The translations under genes and the position numbers were made by a program. Positions 5,782 to 11,062 of a stretch of 11,062 nucleotides of DNA are shown here, one piece after another. Each line of letters opens with the position of its first letter. Position 1 is the stretch's first letter. Under the pieces are notes generated by a model that was not told the origin of the DNA, ran no database searches, and saw only the letters and a list, made by a program, of their open reading frames with translations. Source of the DNA: JBBSHS01 sp038232515 (lineage in GTDB: Bacteria > Actinomycetota > Acidimicrobiia > Acidimicrobiales > JAUJNH01); assembly GCA_038232515.1 (NCBI GenBank), contig JBBSHS010000080.1:1-11062 (forward strand). The letters run 5' to 3'.

Positions 5782-5958
5782 ATGGCTTACGAATTCAGGT
5801 GAAGAGATGCCGACCACACCTGCCGTTGGCAGGGCTCAGCCGGCACTGAAGACGAGCTCATGGCCAAGGTGGCCGAGCACGTCAAGAAGAAGCACGCCGT
5901 GGCCGTAACCACGGACACGATCGCCAGCTTCGTCAAGACGAAGGTCCGGCACACCTGA
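5782..5958 (+). CDS. DUF1059-type small metal-binding protein with in-frame UGA at a conserved Cys (candidate selenoprotein, or nonsense pseudogene)
   Basis: ATG 5782 has AAAGGA 8 bases upstream and encodes MAYEFR, then TGA (5800-5802), then 51 further codons (RDADHTCRWQ, GTEDELMAKVAEHVKKKHAV, continuing to TGA 5956-5958). This is a complete DUF1059 protein of family length. In that family the pattern is FxCrdxGxxC, then xTEdEL, AEH and KxH; two Cys and two His probably bind a metal. Here the second Cys (TCRW) and both His remain, and the UGA sits exactly where the first Cys belongs (x6 before the second). G/C-rich third positions persist after the UGA, so the downstream part still looks like constrained coding sequence. 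A perfect hairpin follows 16 bases after the UGA. Alternatives are a recent TGC-to-TGA nonsense mutation or a sequencing error. If UGA is a stop, only 6 residues are made. Confidence 0.65.
5819..5833 (+). promoter_or_regulatory. SECIS-like hairpin downstream of the in-frame UGA
   Basis: CCTGCC (5819-5824), loop GTT (5825-5827), GGCAGG (5828-5833): six perfect base pairs with a loop that begins G-U. Twenty-two bases separate the UGA from the loop. Known bacterial SECIS elements have a short stem with a G near the start of a small apical loop, 16-37 bases from the UGA. An extra C5817-G5834 pair would form with A5818 bulged. The hairpin coincides with the Cys-Arg-Trp-Gln codons, so it could also be a by-product of codon use. 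Confidence 0.45.
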
Positions 5959-5962
5959 GCGA

Positions 5963-6085
5963 GTGACGGGCGGGTGGGTTCTCGCTCCCGACCGCCCAAG
6001 AAGAGGACCAAACGAACTGATGGTGCCCCGGTCGACAACCATGTCGGCGGGGTCTGATGAAAGAGAAGGGGAGGGGCCCGGATGA
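5963..6085 (+). other. Gap between 5958 and 6082: bridging ORF (40 aa)
   Basis: GTG 5963 starts 5 bases after the DUF1059 stop and stays open for 40 codons (internal ATG 6020 preceded by AAGAGGA) to TGA 6083-6085, overlapping ATG 6082 (ATGA). The peptide is Gly/Arg/Glu-rich and unrecognised. The same stretch holds the hairpin at 5968-5997. I see no other gene in this gap. Confidence 0.2.
5968..5997 (+). terminator. Possible stem-loop terminator without U-run
   Basis: GGGCGG (5968-5973) pairs with CCGCCC (5992-5997), and inside it GGG (5976-5978) can pair with CCC (5987-5989). It lies 10 bases after the DUF1059 stop. No T-tract follows (AAGAAGAGG), so it is not a classic intrinsic terminator; actinobacteria often use such I-shaped hairpins. 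Confidence 0.35.
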
Positions 6086-6339
6086 TCGGTGTGGCGCTCA
6101 CTGGCTGGTATATAGGGCTGGCCATTGCGGCGGTGGTGATCAGCGTCGTCGTCGTGCTGGTGGCCTTGATCCTGGGCTTCGCCCGCCGCATCGGGTCGCA
6201 GGCGGTGGCCATCACCGAGGCCTTGGCCGAGAGTCGGGAAAACACACAGCCGTTGTGGAATGTGAGCAATGTCAACCGCTCGTTGCGGTCCATCATCGGC
6301 AGCGCCGGCAAGGCCCGGGCTGCACTTGGAGGTGAGTGA
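6082..6339 (+). CDS. Small single-helix membrane protein, type A
   Basis: An 85-residue protein from ATG 6082, preceded by AGGGGAGGGG five bases away, a strong ribosome binding site. Residues 8-33 (GWYIGLAIAAVVISVVVVLVALILGF) are one transmembrane helix, then ARRIG, then a cytoplasmic helical tail. Aligned without gaps from the helix onward, it shares hydrophobic positions and E.......NT...W with the protein at 6339. First gene of a three-gene block with overlapping ends (stop TGA 6337-6339 shares a base with the next ATG). Function unknown; membrane anchor or scaffold is plausible. Confidence 0.75.
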   Translation: MIGVALTGWYIGLAIAAVVISVVVVLVALILGFARRIGSQAVAITEALAESRENTQPLWNVSNVNRSLRSIIGSAGKARAALGGE

Positions 6340-6623
6340 TGATCTTCGGTCTGGCCGAGGCTGATGTAACGCTGTGGTGGATCACCATCGGACTGGGGGC
6401 GGTGGTGGTGGCAGTGGTCATCGTGCTGCTGTCGCTGTTGACCAGCCTGGTGAAGGACATCGAGCTCAGCGTCGACATCCTGTGGGAGACGGCCACCACA
6501 GTGGCACGCAACACGGCGACGACGTGGATGCTCGACCAGACGGCGGTGGCCACCAGCGACCTGGGGACTGAGGTCGTCCGCCACGCCAATCTGCTGGAGT
6601 CGATAGAGGCGGGTGCGCTGTGA
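6339..6623 (+). CDS. Small single-helix membrane protein, type A
   Basis: A 94-residue protein. ATG 6339 is preferred (GGAGG at 6328-6332, 6 bases upstream; TGATG junction); GTG 6336 in the same frame is only 3 bases from the ribosome binding site. After FGLAEADVTLWW the hydrophobic helix ITIGLGAVVVAVVIVLLSLLTSLV spans about residues 15-38, followed by a helical, Thr-rich tail (LWETATTVARNTATTWMLDQ). It seems paralogous to the gene before it. The stop overlaps the next GTG (GTGA), so the two are almost certainly co-translated. Function unknown. Confidence 0.75.
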   Translation: MIFGLAEADVTLWWITIGLGAVVVAVVIVLLSLLTSLVKDIELSVDILWETATTVARNTATTWMLDQTAVATSDLGTEVVRHANLLESIEAGAL

Positions 6624-6874
6624 GGGCGCTGGTCTTGGTCTCTGTGGTGGACATCGTGCTGCTGGTGGCCGTCTTGGCCTACTTCCTCAACCGGGTGGCC
6701 CGTCAGCTCAACCACATCTCGGCCACGCTGGCCAAGGTCACCTTCGGGGTGCGGGCCGTCGAGACTCAGTGCGCGGCCATCGGCCCGGCCGCCGAGCGGG
6801 TCAACACCAACCTCAGGGCGGCCGCCGCCGGGCTGGAGAAGGCCGCCGTGCGGGCCGAGCGGCTCGCCGGCTGA
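6620..6874 (+). CDS. Small single-helix membrane protein, type B
   Basis: An 84-residue protein from GTG 6620, overlapping the previous stop by 4 bases. Residues 3-22 (ALVLVSVVDIVLLVAVLAYF) form the membrane helix; the tail is a helix with heptad-like hydrophobics (LNHISATLAKVTFGVRAVE, VNTNLRAAAAGLEKA), suggestive of coiled-coil pairing. The TFGVRAVETQCAAIGP segment matches the type B protein at 5406-5696, so a gene pair (A, B) appears to have been duplicated into A, B and A, A, B. Function unknown. Confidence 0.78.
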   Translation: MRALVLVSVVDIVLLVAVLAYFLNRVARQLNHISATLAKVTFGVRAVETQCAAIGPAAERVNTNLRAAAAGLEKAAVRAERLAG

Positions 6875-6877
6875 GCC

Positions 6878-7324
6878 ATGGGCCTACCGCTGTACCCCGA
6901 CGAAGGGGGCGGCGCCCGGGAATCGGACGAGGCGGTGCTGGCCGGCTTTTCAGCGGGCCGGTCGACGGGCGCCTCGAAGTCGTTCGGCATCGAGGGCCCG
7001 GTGCTGAACGTCCATGGTGACGTGGCTGCCGCCATCCGCCTGAGCCCCGACACCGTGATCACCCGCCGAGATCTGCCCGATGACGTGGCCTGGGCCGCAG
7101 CGCCTGTGGCCGAGGCCCTATCGCGCGCCGGGCATACCCTCCTCGACGAGGAGACGGTGCTGGCCGTTCCGGTGGCACTCCAGGTGGTAGGAATCCGCCT
7201 GTCGAGCTGGGACCTGTGGGGTCGGGACTTGGACGACGCCTTTGCCGCCCTGCGGACGGCGGCGGTCGGCGAGGAGTGGAATCCGCTGCTGTCCGGCGGT
7301 AGCGGGAGCCTGGGGGCGACGTGA
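6878..7324 (+). CDS. Hypothetical soluble protein following the membrane-protein block
   Basis: A 148-residue protein from ATG 6878, three bases after the preceding stop. There is no signal peptide or membrane helix. The N-terminal 45 residues are Gly/Ser/Glu-rich and probably flexible; the central part (VLNVHGDVAAAIRLSPDTVI, AWAAAPVAEALSRAGHTLL, TVLAVPVALQVVGIRL, LDDAFAALRTAA) looks like a mixed alpha/beta domain; the tail is Gly/Ser-rich. I do not recognise the family. Tight linkage suggests it works with the three membrane proteins, perhaps as their cytoplasmic partner. Its stop overlaps a 16-codon bridging ORF (7321-7371). Confidence 0.75.
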   Translation: MGLPLYPDEGGGARESDEAVLAGFSAGRSTGASKSFGIEGPVLNVHGDVAAAIRLSPDTVITRRDLPDDVAWAAAPVAEALSRAGHTLLDEETVLAVPVALQVVGIRLSSWDLWGRDLDDAFAALRTAAVGEEWNPLLSGGSGSLGAT

Positions 7325-7371
7325 CGAGTGGAGGCCGCCGAGAGTTGCCGGCGGTATCGTCCGAGCCATGA
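7321..7371 (+). other. Bridging mini-ORF (16 aa), exact at both ends
   Basis: GTG 7321 overlaps the upstream stop (GTGA), and its TGA at 7369-7371 overlaps ATG 7368 of the next gene (ATGA). The next gene has no obvious ribosome binding site, so coupled re-initiation through this ORF could explain its translation. TATCGT at 7355-7360, 7 bases before the ATG, would alternatively fit a leaderless promoter. Confidence 0.25.
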
Positions 7372-8498
7372 GGCGGCGGGGCAAGTCGGCCGACGACGAA
7401 GATCGACGGGGCGATCTGGAAAGGGAGGCGGCGGCCGAGCTGCAGCGGGCCATGGGCATGGCCTCCGGTGCGCCAACGCCCGCCAGCCGCCGGATCGAAC
7501 CCGCAGGGCCAGAACCGCCCGCCGGGCGGCAGGGCCCAGAAGGACCCGGCCCGGTGGGCGGTCGTGCCGCCGCCGCAGCTCGGGGCCTGAGGCGCCGGCC
7601 ACGGCCGCCGGACGGTGAAGCCCGCCGGGCCGAGCTCGAAACCGAGGCGGCAGCCGAGCTGCAACGAACCCAGACCGACAGGGCGCAGGCGCAGCCCCGG
7701 TCATGGGCACAGCCACAGGCACAACCTGAGCTTCAGTCAAGGCCCGAGCCTCGGTCACGGCCAGAGCCTCAGCCGCAGCGGTGGGCCAGCCGCGGGGTGG
7801 AGCCTGACGACGACGATGGGTATCAGGAGTACGACGAGGATGACGGGTACGACGAAGACGAAGACCTCGACGAGCCCATCGGTCTGCTCGGAGTGGCCGG
7901 GGACTTCGACGCCACCGGTGTGGCCCTGCGGCAGCTGGCCGAGAGGTCGAGCAGCGTCAGGCCGCAGGACATCGCCATGCGGGTCGACGCCTTGGCCGCA
8001 CAGGCCACCCGCGACCGGGCCATGGCCGAGTTCCTCGAACGCCAGGCTCAACAGCGCGGCACAGCGCCGCGCTTGACCGCCGCCATCCAGGTCATCCCGC
8101 TCACCCCCGTCTCTCCGGTCGTGGGCCCGAGGGCCTCGACAGCTCAACCGAAGCCGACGCCCAAACCCTCCAGACCGGCCAAGGCCGCCATATCAGGCAG
8201 GGCCGCGAGGGCAGGCAAGGCCGAACCATCCAAGGCGGCGAAGTCACCGAAGTCACCGAAGTCACCGAAGTCACCGAAGTCACCGAAGGCAGCGAAGGCA
8301 GCGAAGGCAGCCAAGGTGGCCAAGCCCACCAAGGCGGCCAAGCCCACCAAGGTGGCCAAGTCCACCAAGGCGGCCAAGCCGACCAAGGTGGCCAAGCCCA
8401 CCAAGGCGGCCAAGGCGACCAAGGTGGCGCCGGCGCCGGGCAGACCACCGGGGAGCCCGTCGGCACGGCCGCCCGGACGTCCACCTGCAGGAGGCTGA
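7368..8498 (+). CDS. Low-complexity protein with acidic centre and histone-H1-like Lys/Ala/Pro tail
   Basis: A 376-residue protein from ATG 7368. N-terminal part: two copies of an ExEAAAELQR helix (residues 16-27 and 89-100) separated by a Pro/Gly/Arg-rich linker, then a Gln/Pro/Arg-rich stretch. Residues 147-169 are very acidic (DDDDGYQEYDEDDGYDEDED). Residues 170-228 (LLGVAGDFDATGVALRQLAE, DIAMRVDALAAQATRDRAMAEFLE) are the only segment that looks folded, probably helical. Residues 292-354 are 21 triplets of Lys-x-x type (KSP, KAA, KVA, KPT), like the tails of histone H1 and of mycobacterial HupB. Such tails bind DNA or other polyanions, or are modified. There is no signal peptide. Role unknown; a nucleoid-associated or surface-polysaccharide-binding protein are both possible. 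Confidence 0.8.
   Translation: MRRRGKSADDEDRRGDLEREAAAELQRAMGMASGAPTPASRRIEPAGPEPPAGRQGPEGPGPVGGRAAAAARGLRRRPRPPDGEARRAELETEAAAELQRTQTDRAQAQPRSWAQPQAQPELQSRPEPRSRPEPQPQRWASRGVEPDDDDGYQEYDEDDGYDEDEDLDEPIGLLGVAGDFDATGVALRQLAERSSSVRPQDIAMRVDALAAQATRDRAMAEFLERQAQQRGTAPRLTAAIQVIPLTPVSPVVGPRASTAQPKPTPKPSRPAKAAISGRAARAGKAEPSKAAKSPKSPKSPKSPKSPKAAKAAKAAKVAKPTKAAKPTKVAKSTKAAKPTKVAKPTKAAKATKVAPAPGRPPGSPSARPPGRPPAGG
8241..8429 (+). repeat. Tandem 9-bp repeats (21 units) encoding Lys-rich triplets
   Basis: Five perfect copies of AAGTCACCG (8241-8285) are followed by three of AAGGCAGC(G/C) (8286-8312) and thirteen AAG-started variants (AAGGTGGCC, AAGCCCACC, AAGGCGGCC). All keep the reading frame. The identical block at the 5' end looks recently expanded; the rest has diverged. 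Confidence 0.95.
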
Positions 8499-8507
8499 GC
8501 GGGCCGC

Positions 8508-8579
8508 ATGGCGGGCAAGGGGCGGATGGTGTCCGTCGACGCCAACCGGCAGGCCGAGCAGGTTTGCGGGCCGCTGTGA
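8508..8579 (+). other. Mini-ORF (23 aa) leading into the glycosyltransferase start
   Basis: ATG 8508 opens 23 codons to TGA 8577-8579, overlapping GTG 8576, the first of three repeated start codons. It occupies the 105-base gap between the Lys-rich gene and the glycosyltransferase. No recognised similarity. Confidence 0.2.
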
Positions 8580-8617
8580 ACGTGCCGCTTTGAAGGTGCT
8601 GCCGTGAAGGTGCTGCT
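8576..8617 (+). repeat. 14-bp tandem repeat duplicating a start-codon region, 3 copies
   Basis: Units are GTGAACGTGCCGCT (8576), TTGAAGGTGCTGCC (8590) and GTGAAGGTGCTGCT (8604). Each begins with a possible start codon. The first two open 5-codon ORFs (MNVPL and MKVLP) whose TGA overlaps the next start; the third opens the glycosyltransferase gene (MKVLLF). Confidence 0.9.
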
Positions 8618-9740
8618 GTTCGCCAACCGGGTCGTCGACCCCCTGCCCACGATGACGGGGATCGGCCGGTACATCAACGAGATCACCGTCGCCTTGGCGG
8701 TGGCGGGCGAGCCGGAGGGCTGGAGCTACGACGTGAGCGCTCCGGCCGAACGGGGCCGGCCCGGGTGGCTACCCGAGGGCGTGGGCTACCGGCCGGTGTC
8801 GACGCCGAGGCGGCCCCTGCGGGTGGCCTGGACAGCGGTGGGCCGCCCCCGGCTGGAGCGGCTGGTGGGCGGCTTCGACCTTGTCCATGCCCTGCATCCG
8901 TCGTCCCCGGTCCCCACCCGCCGGCCGGGAGTCCTCACCGTGCACGACCTGATGCCGCTCCAGCACCCGGAATGGTACAAGCGCGGCGAGACCTGGGGCT
9001 TCCGCCGGACCATGGACGGCCTGGCCGGTAACGGATGGCGGGTGATCGCCGTCTCCGGCCACGTCGCCGGTCTGCTCGAAGAGGTGGTGGGCATGCCCCA
9101 CGACCGCATCACCGTCATCCACGAGGCGGTCGACGGTCGTTTCGGGCGACCCGTGGGGCCCGACCGACTGCGCCAGGTCTGCCTGGCCCATGGCGTTGCC
9201 CCTGGAAAGTACCTGCTGGCCCTCGGCAACATCTGGACCAGGAAGAACCTGGGCACGGTGGTCAGGGCCATGGCCGCCGTCGAGCCCGGCGACCTCCCCC
9301 TGCTGCTGGTCGGCAAGCCGGGCACGACGGCCGCTGAAGTGCGGGCCGAGGTGGGGCGCCTCCACCTTGAGGACAGGATCCGCATAGTGGGCTTCGTCCC
9401 CGACGAGGCCCTGCCGGCCCTTCTCCAAGGCGCCCTCTGCCTCGTCCACCCGTCCGTGGACGAGGGATTCGGCCTACCTCCTCTGGAGGCCATGGCCGCA
9501 GGGACGGCAGTGGTGGCGGCCCGGGCTGGTTCCATCCCTGAGATCGTCGGGGCGGCGGCGTTGATGGTGGAGCCGCTGGACGTCGACGCCTGGGCCGCGG
9601 CCATCACCCGTGTGGCCACCGACGCCGGCCTGCGGGCCAGCCTGGCCGAGGCGGGTATGGCCCGCGCCTCCGGCTTCACATGGGCCGGTGCCGCCCGCCA
9701 GACCATGGCCGTCCATCGAGCAGCGCAGGCTGAGGGCTGA
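8604..9740 (+). CDS. Family GT4 glycosyltransferase
   Basis: A 378-residue GT-B fold enzyme, the usual length for GT4, transferring a sugar from a nucleotide-sugar donor with retention, probably to a lipid-linked or surface glycan at the cytoplasmic face of the membrane. N-terminal domain: MKVLLFANRV, the MTGIGRYINEI acceptor-side loop (residues 17-27), and VLTVHDLMPLQHPEWY. The C-terminal domain shows YLLALGNIWTRKNLGTVVRA, the IVGFVPDEALPALLQGA segment, and the E-x7-E signature EGFGLPPLE (Glu287 to Glu295) followed by MAAGTAVVAARAGSIPEIVG. It resembles mannosyl/rhamnosyltransferases of the WbaZ type, but the sugar cannot be told. GTG 8604 is chosen because it begins the conserved MKVLLF strand; two duplicated starts precede it. 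Confidence 0.93.
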   Translation: MKVLLFANRVVDPLPTMTGIGRYINEITVALAVAGEPEGWSYDVSAPAERGRPGWLPEGVGYRPVSTPRRPLRVAWTAVGRPRLERLVGGFDLVHALHPSSPVPTRRPGVLTVHDLMPLQHPEWYKRGETWGFRRTMDGLAGNGWRVIAVSGHVAGLLEEVVGMPHDRITVIHEAVDGRFGRPVGPDRLRQVCLAHGVAPGKYLLALGNIWTRKNLGTVVRAMAAVEPGDLPLLLVGKPGTTAAEVRAEVGRLHLEDRIRIVGFVPDEALPALLQGALCLVHPSVDEGFGLPPLEAMAAGTAVVAARAGSIPEIVGAAALMVEPLDVDAWAAAITRVATDAGLRASLAEAGMARASGFTWAGAARQTMAVHRAAQAEG

Positions 9741-9783
9741 CAGCCTGATGGGACGGGGCGACGGGCCGCCGGAGGTCGGCGGG

Positions 9784-10899
9784 GTGATGGGCGAGGCCGT
9801 CGTGCTCCATGTGCTGGAGGCGCTGGAAGGCGGGACCGCTCGCCACCTCGTGGACCTCGTGCGCCACGTGGACGGCATCAGCCACGTGGTGGCCGTACCC
9901 CGGCGGCGGTCGTTCGGGGTGACCGACCAAACCGCGGCCCGGGTCATGAGGGATGCCGGCGCCTCCGTCCATCTCACGCCCATGCGCCGCCAACCGTGGG
10001 CGCCGGGCAACGCGGTCGCTCTGGCCACGCTGTTCCGGCTGGTCGACCGCTACCGCCCCGACATCGTCCACGGCCACAGCTCGGTCGGCGGGGCGCTGGC
10101 CCGGCTGGTCGCCGGGCGCCGGCCGGTGCTGTACACACCTCACGGTATCGTCGAGGGCGGCGCCTACCTGGCCGTGGAGCGCCTGCTCGGTCGACGGGTG
10201 ACCCGGTTGGTGGCGGTCTCGCCGAGCGAAGGTGACCTCGCCGCCCGCCTACGCCTGGTGCCCCCGGGTCGCATCACCGTCATCCCCAACGGCGTGGACA
10301 TCGACCCACCGGCGGGTGCCTTCGACCTGCGGGCCCGACTGGGCCTCGCACCTGCGACGCCCCTCGTCGGGACCGTCGCCCGGCTGGTCCCCCAAAAGGC
10401 GCCCGTGCTGTTCGTGCGGGCGTGTGCCATCGTCGCCCACCGTCGCCCCGACGTGCACTTCCTTCTGATCGGCAGCGGTCCGCTCCAGTCCGACGTCGAC
10501 GTTGCTGTACGAGCTGGGCGACTGGCCGGGCGCTTCCACCAGCTCCGGTCGGTGCCGGGTGCGGCCGGACTGCTCGACCAGTTGCAGGTGGTGTTGCTGC
10601 TCTCCCGGTTCGAGGGCGGCCCGTACCTGCCCCTTGAGGCCATGCGGGCAGGCACACCGATCGTCGTCTGTGATGTGGTCGGGAACCGTGACGCAGCGCA
10701 GGACGGCGTGTCCGGATTCGTGGTACCCCCCGACGACCCCGTCGCCGCCGCCGATCGCGTCGTGGAGCTGCTGGGCCATCCGCAGACCGGCCTGGCCATG
10801 GGGCTGGCCGGCCGGCGCCGGGTGGCCGAGCACTTCGACGTCGGGGATATGGGCCGGCGCACCAAGGCCCTCTACGACGAAGTCCTGCTCGGCCGCTGA
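9784..10899 (+). CDS. Family GT4 glycosyltransferase
   Basis: About 371 residues. GTG 9784 has GGAGG 8 bases upstream and ATG 9787 is the next codon; ATG 9748 is a longer alternative, adding 12 Gly/Pro-rich residues. The first strand, VVLHVLEALEGGTARHLVDLV, is typical of GT4 enzymes that start with a GG(x)(x)R/H donor-side loop. Further motifs are YRPDIVHGHSSVGGALARLV, VLYTPHGI, VAVSPSEGDL, VIPNGVD, LVGTVARLVPQKAP, FLLIGSGPLQ and the E-x7-E motif EGGPYLPLE (Glu277 to Glu285), then MRAGTPIVVCDVVGNRDAAQDGVSGFVV. It probably acts with the preceding glycosyltransferase in exopolysaccharide or glycolipid synthesis; donor and acceptor are unknown. No membrane helices are seen. Confidence 0.93.
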   Translation: MMGEAVVLHVLEALEGGTARHLVDLVRHVDGISHVVAVPRRRSFGVTDQTAARVMRDAGASVHLTPMRRQPWAPGNAVALATLFRLVDRYRPDIVHGHSSVGGALARLVAGRRPVLYTPHGIVEGGAYLAVERLLGRRVTRLVAVSPSEGDLAARLRLVPPGRITVIPNGVDIDPPAGAFDLRARLGLAPATPLVGTVARLVPQKAPVLFVRACAIVAHRRPDVHFLLIGSGPLQSDVDVAVRAGRLAGRFHQLRSVPGAAGLLDQLQVVLLLSRFEGGPYLPLEAMRAGTPIVVCDVVGNRDAAQDGVSGFVVPPDDPVAAADRVVELLGHPQTGLAMGLAGRRRVAEHFDVGDMGRRTKALYDEVLLGR

Positions 10900-11050
10900 G
10901 CTCACGGGAGCGGTTCGAAGCCCGAGGTGTCAACCGGAGCGGCCCCAGCGGGCAATCGAGGGTAGCCTTGTGGATGCGCAGCGGGGAACCACCCGGCCGG
11001 AGCGGCAGACGCGAGAACGTACGTAGGCAAGACGAGCACCGACCGTTGTC
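10900..11050 (+). other. Intergenic region with possible -10 box and 26-codon leader ORF
   Basis: After the second glycosyltransferase there is no long frame. TAGCCT at 10963-10968 fits TANNNT and lies 5 bases before ATG 10974, which opens 26 Arg-rich codons ending at TGA 11052-11054. That stop overlaps ATG 11051. The arrangement resembles a leaderless mini-ORF coupled to the next gene. No convincing -35 or terminator is visible. Confidence 0.3.
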
Positions 11051-11062
11051 ATGACGGGGCGG
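11051..11062 (+). CDS. Possible start of the next gene (truncated by window end)
   Basis: ATG 11051 begins MTGR and runs off the window. It overlaps the stop of the 26-codon ORF as ATGA, the junction type used throughout this window. No ribosome binding site is evident. Only four codons are visible, so the call rests on junction style alone. Confidence 0.25.

Noticed and set aside
7242..7367. Longer start for the Lys-rich protein (position 7242)
   Set aside because: It overlaps the C-terminal end of the preceding gene in another frame; ATG 7368 is linked to the upstream stop by the ATGA/GTGA chain.
6766..7758. A 330-codon minus-strand frame
   Set aside because: It lies opposite three better-supported + strand genes and its product is Arg/Pro/Ser-rich noise.
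8241..8429. CRISPR array or sequencing artefact for the 9-bp repeats
   Set aside because: All units keep one reading frame and encode a coherent Lys-rich tail with varied codons, so they are coding repeats.

Overview
The window is high-GC DNA with strong G/C third positions, frequent GTG starts and NTGA stop/start overlaps, typical of an actinobacterium. The gene set (group 1h-like hydrogenase genes, NifU-domain protein, TPR protein) fits a soil- or water-type actinobacterium, perhaps Acidimicrobiia; the lineage is inference. All convincing genes lie on the + strand.

Region 1 (1-5048) is the distal part of a [NiFe]-hydrogenase operon. It begins with the last 31 codons of a large subunit ending in the active-site motif DPCMPCTTH and a cleavable C-terminal peptide. 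Then come a HupD/HyaD-fold protein that has lost its metal ligands (93-602), a NifU-type Fe-S scaffold-domain protein (760-1383), an unknown helical protein (1380-1877), a canonical HupD-type maturation endopeptidase (1874-2377), a TPR protein (2379-3737), a probable NTF2-like small protein (3863-4294) and a full-length biotin-protein-ligase-fold protein whose catalytic motifs are degenerate (4320-5048). Most junctions are ATGA/GTGA overlaps, so the genes are probably co-transcribed and translationally coupled. The canonical protease would trim the large subunit; the other proteins probably serve cofactor assembly, electron relay or scaffolding.

Region 2 (about 5053-7324) starts with an AT-rich promoter-like patch and holds five tiny one-helix membrane proteins of two related types (5126-5374, 5406-5696, 6082-6339, 6339-6623, 6620-6874) and a soluble unknown protein (6878-7324). 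Between the two membrane-protein blocks is a DUF1059-type small metal-binding protein (5782-5958). The codon for its first conserved cysteine is UGA, and a hairpin follows at a SECIS-like distance. It is either a new selenoprotein or a single-nonsense pseudogene, and it is the most interesting item here.

Region 3 (7368-8498) encodes a low-complexity protein with an acidic centre and a histone-H1-like Lys/Ala/Pro tail made of 21 tandem 9-bp units. Region 4 (8604-10899) holds two GT4 glycosyltransferases, probably for surface polysaccharide. The last 160 bases are mostly intergenic, with a possible new gene start at 11051.

Two patterns cut across the window. First, start-codon regions are tandemly duplicated with unit lengths of 3n-1 (23 bp at 713-781, 14 bp at 8576-8617), creating mini-ORFs whose stop overlaps the next start. 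Second, most intergenic gaps are bridged by short ORFs that chain one gene's stop to the next gene's start.
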